Shown in pieces: positions 53,980 to 64,000 of a stretch of 64,000 bases of DNA. The notes under the pieces were generated by a model, which was not told the DNA's origin, searched no databases, and was given only the letters and a program-made list of their open reading frames with translations. Source of the DNA: Neocallimastix lanati (nom. inval.) (lineage: Eukaryota; Neocallimastigomycota; Neocallimastigomycetes; Neocallimastigales; Neocallimastigaceae); the NCBI GenBank assembly GCA_016946835.1, contig JACVTC010000002.1, forward strand, positions 2,806,001 to 2,870,000, in the 5' to 3' direction. Position 1 is the first letter of the stretch. Each line of letters starts with the position of its first letter. A program made the position numbers and the translations under genes.

Positions 53980-55150
53980 AGAAGAAATTAATTAATAAAA
54001 TATAGTAAAATTAAAATAAGTTATATATATGAAAGCGAGAAAGATTTGATAAAATTACAAATTGCTGAAAAAAAAGTTATCATGGTACCAATAATTTTTT
54101 TTTTCTTTTTTTATCATTTCTTTACACAAACGTGTTTGTATATATATATAATTATTATTATTATTATTATTTTTTTTTTTTAAAAAAAGTAAAATATATA
54201 AATAATGAAATAAAACTTATATAATTACTTTTTTTTGTTGTTTATTATAATGCTGATATCATTTATGAAAAAAAAAAAAAAAAAATTAAAATTAGTTATT
54301 TAATAATACAATACTTTGAATTATTTTTATTATAAAATTTAGTAAAATTGCAATCTTCTATTATTTTTTATAGGATTAGATGTTAGCTCATATTAGTCTT
54401 TAAAAATAAATAGGAAATATATTAAATGTAATATTTAATATTAATAAAATGTGATTGTAAATTAAATATTTAAATGATAAAAAAAAAAAAAATTAAAGAT
54501 TCAAAAAAATAAAAAAAAATATAAAAATAAAAATAAAAAAATAAAATGAAAAAAGTATTAAAAAATTAAAAAGAATAAAAATCTAACAATTTATCTAAAC
54601 TTCATTTTTTTTTTTTTTTTTTTTATAACAAAACAATGAAAAGAGAAGATGAAAAGGTTTCAAAATTTCTGTAAAATATATTTTTTTTTTTTGGCTAAAT
54701 TTTTTATACATTAAATAGTAAATGTCACACTAATCTACTAAATTAAATTTAAATGTTAAAAGTACTGAACTTTAACAATTATAAAAAAATTTTTTTTTTT
54801 TTAAAGATTATAAGTTAAAAGAATATAATATTAAATAATATGAATTTTTAAACATTAAATAGTAAATGTTAAAAGTACTAAACAATTATAATAAAAAAAA
54901 AAATTTTTTTTTTTAAAGATAATGCGTTAAAAGAATAACTTATATAAAAAATTATTTAATATGAAATAATATGAGGTAAATTTTTTCTCTTTAAAGTAAT
55001 TACTTTGGATCATAGAGTATAAAATTTGATTTATATTATTCTTTTGAATTTGAAATAATTAATTAATATTGATTGCTTGATTGTTTAGATTAGTAAAAAG
55101 AAAAATTTTGGTTGATTTGAATAGAGTTTTCATAAAAATTTAAGTTTAAA
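53698..55150. other. Intergenic, no gene seen
   Basis: AT-rich. A pair of related segments (about 54700-54830 and 54840-54925, sharing TAAATAGTAAATGTTAAAAG and TACTAAAC/TACTGAAC) is a small diverged duplication. Confidence 0.6.
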
Positions 55151-55880
55151 TTAATAACGAAGTTCAGATTCTCCTTCAAAAAATCGCCTTTATTATTATT
55201 TAAGGATTCAAAATTTTAAAAATGAAAAGATTTATTAAAAGACTATTAAAAGGGAAGTTGTTTTCATTCCTAAGAAAGGGGATCTTTTAGGTTGTAATAA
55301 TTATCATAGTATTTCACTCATCAATATAGAATTAAAGATTATGTCAAAAATTGTAACTAAAAGAATTCCGGACTATGATTTTTTACTTATGGAATTATTA
55401 GACTAGAAAACTTTGGTTTTAGAAATAAAGAAGAAAGTATTAGTATATTTGTCTTCATTAGTTAGTGAAATTTACAAAAGAAGAAAATTTAATGATCAAT
55501 TTATCTTTTTTTCTTTGATTTTCTTGACCTCAAAAAAAAAGCTTATAATTCAATTTCAATCTATAATATACTTTCAAATCTTAGTAATATTGATATTTGT
55601 GATAAGTGTTTTTGTTGATCCTATCAAAATCCTCTTAAAAGCTTTTTAAATAAAGCTAATAATTGGAATAATTAAAAATAATATGACCTTTGGAATCAGT
55701 AAATACGCTACACTTATTGTTAAACCAAAAAACTTTACACCTTTAATAATGAACTTTTACATTATTCATGGACGAAAAAAAAAAAAAAAACGTTACGTTG
55801 ATTAATAATACACAAACATAATAATAAATTTCCCTAAGAAAGTTTTTACTTGGAAAAATGTTCATTATTCAAGTACCTCT
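55150..55880 (+). mobile_element. LINE reverse-transcriptase remnant
   Basis: Fragments of non-LTR reverse transcriptase lie in order across frames. From 55257: VVFIPKKGDLLGCNNYHSIS and LINIELKIMSKIVTKRI. Then LENFGFRNKEESISIFVF, then FIFFSLIFLTSKKKAYNSIS where active copies have F-x-D-x-x-K-A-Y-D, so the catalytic Asp is gone. Further on FGISKYATLIVKPKNF (about 55694-55740) marks the fingers/palm end; the YADD box is missing. Poly-A runs and stops interrupt it. The tail (about 55795-55880) matches the minus-strand scrap at 22825. Confidence 0.8.
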
Positions 55881-56023
55881 ATAATCAAATCAATTAAATA
55901 CATGAAATTTAACTTTAATAATAAAGAATAATAATAAAGAATAAATAATAAATAATAAAAAAATTTTTTTTTCTTTTTTGTTTTAAATGATTAAATTATT
56001 AATTTTTAATTAATTATCCAATG

Positions 56024-56094
<71 letters not shown>

Positions 56095-56390
56095 TTATTA
56101 ATATTTAAATTTATATAAATAAAAAACATATTAATATTTAAATTTATATAAATAAAAACTAAAAAATAATTTATTTATTTATTTATATAATTTATTTTTA
56201 TAATAAATATTAACTTTAAATAATGCATTATTAACATTATTAATAATTTAAAACTTTTATTTTTCTTCTAATATTGTATTATTATTATTATTATTATATA
56301 TATTTATTATTATTATTATTATTATTTTTCTTCTAAAATTGTATTATTATTATTATTATTATTTATATAATAATTCTTTTATTTTATTTT

Positions 56391-56423
<33 letters not shown>

Positions 56424-56473
56424 TTAATCTATTCATTTATATTTTATTAAATTTTTTATTAATTTTTAATTAA
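55881..56473. other. Intergenic, no gene seen
   Basis: T run at 56024-56062, TA run and ATT runs; 3' flank of the SH3 gene. Confidence 0.65.
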
Positions 56474-59400
56474 TTAATATTGATTTATATATCCTTGAGG
56501 TTTTTCTTGTTCATTACGATAATTTATATTGGGATTTGGTGATCTAAATTCATCTCTTTTATCATCTTGAAGTTTTGTATCACCCATATAATTTATATTT
56601 GGATTCCTTTCATTTCTGAAATTTGTGGAATTTGGTGATCTTGGATCATTTCGGAAACTTGTATTACCAGTTGGGGTTCTAGGATTACTTCTAAAGCTTG
56701 TATTTCCAGTTGGAGATCTAGGAGTTCTAGGATTACTTCTAAAGCTTGTATTTCCAGTTGGAGATCTAGGAGTTCTAGGATTGCTTCTAAAGCTTGTATT
56801 TCCAGTTGGAGTTCTTGGATTACTTCTGAAACTTGTATTTTCAGTAGGCTCGTTTCTTTGATTATTTCTCTCATTATTATAATTACTACTAGCGCTAGAT
56901 GGAGATTTTATATTAATTCTAGGACCATCTCTTGGGTTTTCACGATCTCGAGAATCGAAATTTCTTTCTCTTTCATATCTTGGATCATATCTTGGATCAT
57001 CCCTAAGATCATCTCTATGATAACCTCTGGGATCATTTCTTTGATAATCTCTTGGTTCATTTCTTTGATAATCTCTTGGACCAAATCTTGGGCCGTCATG
57101 TTCTCTATAATTATATCTTCTTTCTCTTTCGTATTGTAATTCATCTCTTGGATCATCTCTTGGATCAACTCTTGGATTCCTATCATAATTATATTCATTA
57201 TCTTTATTTCTTGATCTTGGTTCCGTTTTATAATTTGGATAATCTGGAAGAACGGGATAATCTTCTTTTATTGCCCTACTTCTTCTTCTTGGTTCACTAA
57301 GATAATTATAATTATTCATTGGTATTGCATAATTGTTTTCATTATCTTTACGATAGCCACTATCTTCATCAAATTGTTCCTTGTTAATATTTGAATAGTT
57401 ACTTTTATTTTCATTATATCCATCAATATTATTGTTAACATAAGCACTTGTATCAATACCTAATGAATCAAAACTTTCACTTATAAGTTCATTATCATGA
57501 CGATTTTCATCAAAACTATTAAATTCATCCCCTCCTTGGGATTTTAATTTTTGATTATTTTTATTCATTGGTTCTTTTGTGTATTTCTCATCTTCTGATA
57601 TTATTGGTTGAGATGAAGATCTTCTTCTTTGATGTTTCATTGATGGATTTTTAAGATTTTGAGACGTCATTAATTGTCTTCCTAAAGATAAATTTTGTAC
57701 TGAAGGTTGCGATAGCATAGAATTATCAGCAAGAGACATAGAAATATCATTACTTTCATTATTGTTATCATTATCATTATCAATGCTTATATCTTCAAAA
57801 TCTATACTTAATTTTGATTTTGTTGGTCTAAAGTTTTTTTTTATATTATCATTAGGACTAAGATGTTCAAATGATGAATCAATATTACTTCCACCTGGAC
57901 TTCTAAGATTTGGTGTGTTATTTGTACTTATTGATGTATCAGCATAATCCAAAACTACATGACATGAATTATTATGACTTAACATATTATCTTCGATAAT
58001 GATTTGATGTCCAATATTTTTATTGTTTTCTTTTCCATTAAACTTTAATATAAGTTGTCCTTTTGGGAAATTTGGAATTACTTTAACATCATCATCTTTA
58101 TCTATTGCTTCATTTTTATTATTTTGATCAATATCTAAATTGAACTGGTTTGCTTTATTATCAATATTTATTTTATTTATATTATTATTATTACTATCAT
58201 TATTTGAATTATTACTAATAGTGTTACTATTAATATTATTGTTGTTTGAATTGTTTACAGGATTACTTGATTTGTTAATATTTTTATTACTTCTTTCGAA
58301 ATTTTTTACTTTTTTTTTTTTTTTTTTCAAATTAATATAACAATTAAAATAAAACGTTAGAAAAATAATAATCACAAAATAATTCATTATTTAATATATA
58401 TAATAATATTTTTTTTTTTTTTTTTTAAAAAAATATATTTGGATAATATATATATACTAACAATGATCATTTGTTTCATTATTAATTGACTCATCCACAA
58501 TGCGCAATTTATTCTTTGGTATGAAACCTTTATTTTTAGTATTAATATTATAGCATAATGCCCAACCATCTTCAAATGATTTTATAATTTTTAGCAAATT
58601 ACCTTTTTCAACTTTAAGTTCATCAAAACGATGTGGTACAAAGTTATGTATTACACGAAAAGTTTGTAAGTTTCTAAATTCAAATGGTATATCATTTTCA
58701 AAATTATCTTCTTCTTCAATATTATTATTTCCATAGTAACTTGGAATAAAATTATCATTTTCATTTTCAACTTTTAAATTTTTCATATTATCATTTTTTA
58801 TATATCCATTTAAACGGTCAATATCATCTTCACCAAGTAAAGATGATGTCCTATTTGGATTACTTTCCCTATCAAATACATTAATCGGTTGTGGTTTATC
58901 TTTAATTAATTTTTCAAAAGACATATTTCCACTATTAATATCTTCTTCTTCTTCTGCTTCATATGATCCTCTATTATCAATATTCATATTTACATTTTCT
59001 TGATTAAAATCATTTATATTATTCATATTATTTGGACTTAGAGGATCATTATTTCTGTTATTTGAAAAATTATAATTAGAATTCATATTGTTATTTGAAT
59101 TCATATTCATTGGATTATTATTTCTACCATTTGATCCATAATTTGAATTCATATTCATTGGATTATTATTTCTACCATTTGATCCATAATTTGAACTCAT
59201 ATTCATTGGATTATTATTTCTACCGTTTGATCCATAATTTGAATTCATATTCATTGGATTATTATTTCTACCATTTGATCCATAATTTGAACTCATATTC
59301 ATTGGATTATTATTTCTACCGTTTGATCCATAATTTGAACTCATATTCATTGGATTATTATTTCTACCATTTGATCCATAATTTGAACTCATATTCATTG

Positions 59401-60401
59401 GATTATTATTTCTACCATTTGATCCATAATTTGAATTCATATTCATTGAAATATTATTTCTATCATTTGATCCATAATTCGAATCTACATTATTACGTCC
59501 ATTTCTATTATTTGAACTAAAACTTGAATTTATAGTATTATTATTTCTATCATTTTTATTATTATATTTTGACATCAAAGCATTGTTATAATCATAATCA
59601 TCATTGGTACGAATATTATTTATTCTATTAAATTAATTTTAATATATACATATTCAAAAAATAATATAAAAAAAAATTCAATATGAATATTTAATTTCAA
59701 TAAAAAATATTATAATTAAAAAAAAAAAAATAATAATGATGATTATTTATTATAACTTACGGAGATGAGTTTTTTGTGTGTGCTTGAGGTACAGAATTTG
59801 AAAAACGTAAATTATTTCTATTAATATCATTACCATTTAGAATATTTGGTGACCCAATATTAAAACGATTACCATCTTCATTTCTAATATCTTTCGTAGG
59901 AACATGATAAATACTTGGTTCATCATTTAAATAACTTTTTGAATTTTCGTTTTCATAAAATTCTTGTTTTGAAGCTTCAACATAAGGATTTTCTTCTTTT
60001 TCCTTTTTAACCTTTTTAACAGTATAAATAATAGATGTTATTAAAATAAGAGCAATTACTGCTACTACTGAAATAATAATAATTAATCCTGTCTTTGACG
60101 TTAAAAAATCCTTAACTTTATCCCATAAACTTTTATTTTTAGTTTTATAATCAAATTGTTTTCCTATAAAAAATATTTTTAAAAATTAATTTATATTTAA
60201 AAAGTATTTTTATAATACTTATATATGATAAAAAAATAATTTACATTATTACAAATTAAATATATTTAAATATTTATTAAAAATAATACCTTCATCTTTT
60301 TGTTCAAATATAGAAGTGTCAACATTTTCTTGTGCATTAATTATATTTATATTATAAGATAATACAAATATAATTAAAGATATGAACAAAAAATTATTCA
60401 T
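56474..60401 (-). CDS. Single-pass membrane protein with SH3 domain and long repeat tail (four exons)
   Basis: Exons 60401-60290, 60163-59761, 59624-58462 and 58308-56474 give a 1170-residue frame with GT-AG introns of 126, 136 and 153 nt. Signal peptide MNNFLFISLIIFVLSYNINI (residues 1-23), short ectodomain, transmembrane helix about 64-87 followed by KKVKKEKEE, then an Asn/Ser/Met repeat array (SNYGSNGRNNNPMNM, 48-bp unit, about 8 copies). An SH3 domain follows (about 494-549; VIHNFVPHRFDELKVEKGNL, DGWALCYN, KGFIPKNKL). The tail has an unassigned conserved-looking patch (KGQLILKFNGKENN), Arg/Asp repeats and TGNTSFRSNPRTP repeats. The layout recalls fungal Fus1-like membrane SH3 proteins. 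If the last intron is not removed, the protein ends after NDHC at 58457 and the rest would be a separate 637-residue ORF from 58387. Confidence 0.75.
56640..56850 (-). repeat. Coding tandem repeat TGNTSFRSNPRTP(RSP)
   Basis: Five or so units of 13-16 residues near the C-terminus of the SH3 protein, differing only by presence of RSP. Confidence 0.9.
59095..59500 (-). repeat. 48-bp coding tandem repeat (SNYGSNGRNNNPMNM)
   Basis: About eight near-identical 16-residue units inside exon 3 of the SH3 gene. They alternate between NMNSN and NMSSN forms. Confidence 0.92.
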
Positions 60402-61639
60402 TTTTTTATATAATAAGTATTACTAATACAATAATTTTACTTCAGTAATCCTTTAAAAGTATTTTATATTAATAATTTTTAAAACAATTTATTAAAATCT
60501 AATATAAATTATTGTATTGCTTTTATTTATTACAATAACAATTTGAAAATATATTATTTCTATTTATCGATAAATAAATAAAATTTAATTACAATATTTC
60601 TTTGATAATATTATTATATTATATATGAATATATACATATTAAATCATTGTATTATTTAATATAAAATATTTTTGTAATATAAAGATATATTTTCATTTA
60701 TATAATTAAAAATATATTCTTCCTTTTACAATTTAAATTAATATTAAATTTTCAATTGTAATATTTTTAATTTTAGATCTATATTTAAATATTATATTTA
60801 ATTTTTTGTAAATTTATTTTTAAAAATTATTTTTATATTTTGTCTAATTATTACTTTTTTTTTATTTTTTTTTAAAAATAAAATATTTATTGTTTATGGT
60901 TTATGGTTTATTATCGTTTATATTTAATTATTGTTTTTAATTTAATTTTATATATCTATAGTATGTTGTTGTATTTTATAATTCTCATTAATTTTAATAG
61001 GGAATTACTATATACAAGAATTAAAAGAATAGAAATCACAAATACTCCTTTAATTCCAATAAATTTATTTTAGTACTGTTCAATTATTTGAAAGATTAAT
61101 TATTATTAAATTACAATATTCTAAAATTATATAAATTATTCTTAAGAACAGCACAAAATATTATTAATCAATCCTTTAAGTTTTATTTATATAAAATTAA
61201 ATTTAGTAAAATAAAAGTAGTTAAATATTAAAAAATAAAAAAAAAAAAAAAAATTATATTTTTTTATGAATAAAGATTTCTTTATTATTTTGAATTCTTT
61301 TTTTCCTTTTTAGAAATAGAATTTAATATAAAACATAAATTAATGCTTTTTATTATATTACATTTTTATTTTCTATCATATATTTTATAAATAAATATTT
61401 ATAGAATACATAATTTATGAATAATTTATTATTAAATAAACTTTTATTTAATTTTATTAATTAATATATTCTATATTTTTATAAATATTAATTTTTGAGG
61501 GTCATTAATATTAATATATTATTAATATTATTATCATATTATTATCAATCTCATTAGTATAATTATTAAAATGTATAAAGTAGATAAATTTTGTTATATT
61601 TTATTATTATAATTAAATTTGTTTTATTATTCTTTATTC
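60402..61639. other. Intergenic, no gene seen
   Basis: AT-rich promoter side of the SH3 gene. No ORF with credible composition. Confidence 0.6.
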
Positions 61640-62037
61640 TTTTTTGTTTGTTTATTTATTATTTGTTTATTTATTTATTATTATTTATTATTTATTATTT
61701 TTTTAAATAAAATTCTATTTATTATTTGTTTATTTATTTATTATTATTTATTATTTATTATTTTTTTAAATAAATTTCTATTTATTATTTGTTTATATAT
61801 TTATTATTATTTATTATTTATTATTTTTTTAAATAAAATTCTATTTATTATTTGTTTATTTATTTATTATTATTTATTATTTATTATTTTTTTAAATAAA
61901 TTTCTATTTATTATTTGTTTATATATTTATTATTATTTATTATTTATTATTTTTTTAAATAAATTTCTATTTATTATTTGTTTATATATTTATTATTATT
62001 TATTATTTATTATTTTTTTAAATAAAATTCTATTTAA
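61640..62037 (+). repeat. 63-bp tandem repeat, six copies
   Basis: Each unit contains TTATTATTTGTTTATTTATT and TTTTTTAAATAAAATTCTA. Because 63 is a multiple of three, it creates a false 153-codon frame of repeated LFIICLFIYYYLLFIIFLNK. Confidence 0.92.
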
Positions 62038-63300
62038 CAAAAATAATTCTTATCAAATTCCTTACTTCACTAACAAATAAAATGTTTTTAATTATAAAAA
62101 AATTTTGTTATTAAAATATCTTTTTCATATTACTTCAATTTTGTATTAAAATATCTTTTTCATATTATTTCATTTTAATTTTGTTTTGTTTAATTTCGAT
62201 TTTAATTTAAATTTTTAAATTAGCATCATAGTAATTTAACTACTGTTTTTTATTTTTTTATAGTAAAAGTAAAAAAGACATATTAATAATAGTTTATAAT
62301 ATATTTTTTATGAAGTCAACTATTAATAGATAAATATATTAAAGATTTTACTATCAATATATTGAATTTATTTAGTTAATTCAATTTATATTCAAAGTTG
62401 CACAAGCTTAATTTATACTTTTAATAAATTAATATAGAAAAAAAAAATTAATCACTTTGATCAATATTAGCCAATACAAATATATTATTTTGCATTTATA
62501 TTGGTTAATATTACAAATAATATATTAAAATATTATATAGTATTATAATTTTAATTTATATATATATTTACCATAAATTTTAATTTTAATAATCTATTCA
62601 TAGTTATAATATATAATCTTATAAAATGATAATAATTAATATTAATATATACTAACATATATTAATATTACATTAATAATTTATTAATATTATATTAATA
62701 ATTATTTATTTAAGCAATTCTTTTTTCATTTTTTTTTAATTATTCTCTTATTAATATTGATATTAGCAACATTGATAGTAGCACGAATCATTTTTTATTT
62801 ACATTTCATTTTGTCAATAATTAATAAATAATATTAACTTTATGAATTATAAACAATTATAAAATCACTATAAAAAAGTGTTCCTTGTTAATATAAATTA
62901 TTATAACGTAAATGAAAATGACTGTAATAAAAATAATTATAATAATAATGATTAACAAAATAAAAATGATAACTATAATAAAAATGATTACTATCATAAA
63001 AATAATAGAATTTTGAATTTAGAAAAAAAAACAAATTAAAATTATTAAAATTATATTTAATCACTAGAAAAAAAAACCAAATTAAAATTATTAAAATTAT
63101 ATTTAATCACTACAATTATTTAAATATTTATTTAATAATTTTATTTATTTATTTTTATTTATTTATTTATTTATAAACATTTTTGTATTAATAATAACGT
63201 CTTCTTTTTTGTAATTAATAATAATAATAATATTAATATTAATATTAATAATAATAATAAAATAAAATATATTTAATAAAAATTATTCATATAAATCCAT
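62038..63300. other. Intergenic, no gene seen
   Basis: AT-rich. A short duplication (ACAAATTAAAATTATTAAAA with TTATATTTAATCACTA) is at 63030-63115. No ORF. Confidence 0.6.
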
Positions 63301-63324
63301 GTCATTCATTCTTTTTTTAAAATT

Positions 63325-63329
<5 letters not shown>

Positions 63330-63355
<26 letters not shown>

Positions 63356-63790
63356 ACTTGTCCACACAAATTTATATCACTCATTTATGTTTTTTTGTAA
63401 ATAATACTTCCAACTATTCAGTAAAAATTATATGGCATAAAAATAAAAAAAAAAAAAAATATGAATCAATATTTTCTTTATCATTATTTTATTCTTTTAA
63501 TATTTCGGCCTTTCTTTTATTTTCCTTTATGTTGCTAGGAGTCATTGAATTATTATTATAGTTATCTTCTATAATATTAGTTTATATATTGAAACAGAGG
63601 TCAAATGATGGTATCTGAATCCGAATTGTTTTGTGCTTCATAAATAACGTTAAAAGATTTGAAGTTTTTTTTAATACCTTTTCTATTTATAGATGTTCTT
63701 TTATTTTTTTATTTTTATTTCCTGATTAATTATTGTTATTTTTCTTTTTTTATAATTTTTAATATTCCAATTTTTTATATTATAAATATC
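63330..63790 (-). mobile_element. Second copia-like gag/pol scrap
   Basis: 63480-63720 is homologous by eye to 2340-2590: both carry, on the plus strand, TCATTATTTT, CCTTTATGTT, TAATATTAGTT, TCTGAATCxGAATTGTTTTG and AAGATTTGAAGTTT in the same order. It is therefore the gag-tail/linker region of the same copia family, also on the minus strand, too short to show pol motifs. Confidence 0.7.
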
Positions 63791-64000
63791 ATAAATTAAT
63801 ATTTAATAACTCTAATACAATTCTATCCTAGGCTATATATTATTAAAAATTAAATAAACAAATAATTATAAAAAAGAAAAATATAAAATATAAAATTAAT
63901 AAATATAAAATTAATGATTATAAAATTAATGAATATAAAATTTATATTAATTGATTTTATATTTATATAATAAAAAAAAATTATTTCCTAAATACTTTTA

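Noticed and set aside
56474-58387. Separate gene starting MNYFVIIIFL at 58387
   Set aside because: The first ~26 codons look like an intron (CTAAC branch site, A-run AG). Joining to the SH3 exon is in frame and explains the 70-bp gap. Kept only as an alternative.
61619-62080. 153-codon hydrophobic repeat protein
   Set aside because: Produced by a 63-bp AT repeat, with no start context or composition change.

Overview
The window looks like nuclear DNA of an anaerobic gut fungus (Neocallimastigomycota). It is extremely AT-rich and full of long A/T homopolymers and ATT/AAT microsatellites, with short single- or multi-exon genes standing out as islands of higher GC. A spliceosomal U2 snRNA gene, GT-AG introns of about 100-350 nt, a fungal MATA-type HMG box, asparagine-rich proteins, large ankyrin proteins and bacterial-looking metabolic genes fit this group. 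A social amoeba is the main alternative and is less likely because of the fungal HMG box and Tad/L1-like and copia-like remnants. The assignment is inference from sequence style, not a database match.

Layout. 0.6-2.6 kb holds a decayed Ty1/copia pol on the minus strand, and a related gag/pol scrap lies at the far right end (63.3-63.8 kb). 5.3-9.8 kb (minus) holds an HMG-box regulator and an N/Q/T-rich ORF upstream that may be its first exon. 9.8-16 kb is gene-poor AT-rich sequence with satellite-like tracts. 16.1-16.7 kb encodes a secreted cysteine-rich repeat protein. 18.57-19.89 kb is a complete small non-autonomous LTR retroelement with a 5-bp target duplication; a degenerate minus-strand relative sits at 22.3-22.75 kb next to a LINE scrap. 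24.1-25.2 kb is a broken coiled-coil gene with a huge poly-Asn run. 27.6-31.0 kb is an 11-exon DASS/CitT-type dicarboxylate transporter. 31.4-31.9 kb is a full-length tRNA-derived SINE with a 15-bp target duplication and poly-T tail. 33.0-35.7 and 42.4-44.5 kb are two ankyrin proteins that share an N-terminal module; between them lie the U2 snRNA gene (37.55 kb), a MITE-like inverted repeat and a DM9-repeat protein. 45.5-46.25 kb is an unexplained GC-richer, structured non-coding island. 47.2-48.1 kb is a bacterial-type nitronate monooxygenase with a one-base frameshift. 49.4-49.9 and 55.2-55.8 kb are LINE remnants. 53.45 kb is a small metallothionein-like protein. 56.5-60.4 kb is best read as one four-exon gene for a signal peptide/TM/SH3 membrane protein.

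There is no operon logic here. The genes look like independent eukaryotic units in a repeat-rich matrix. Two (transporter, nitronate monooxygenase) resemble bacterial families and may be old horizontal acquisitions. The window's main novelty lies in its mobile elements (a TRIM-like LTR element, a poly-T SINE), its lineage-specific ankyrin and cysteine-rich proteins, and the unexplained 45.5 kb island.
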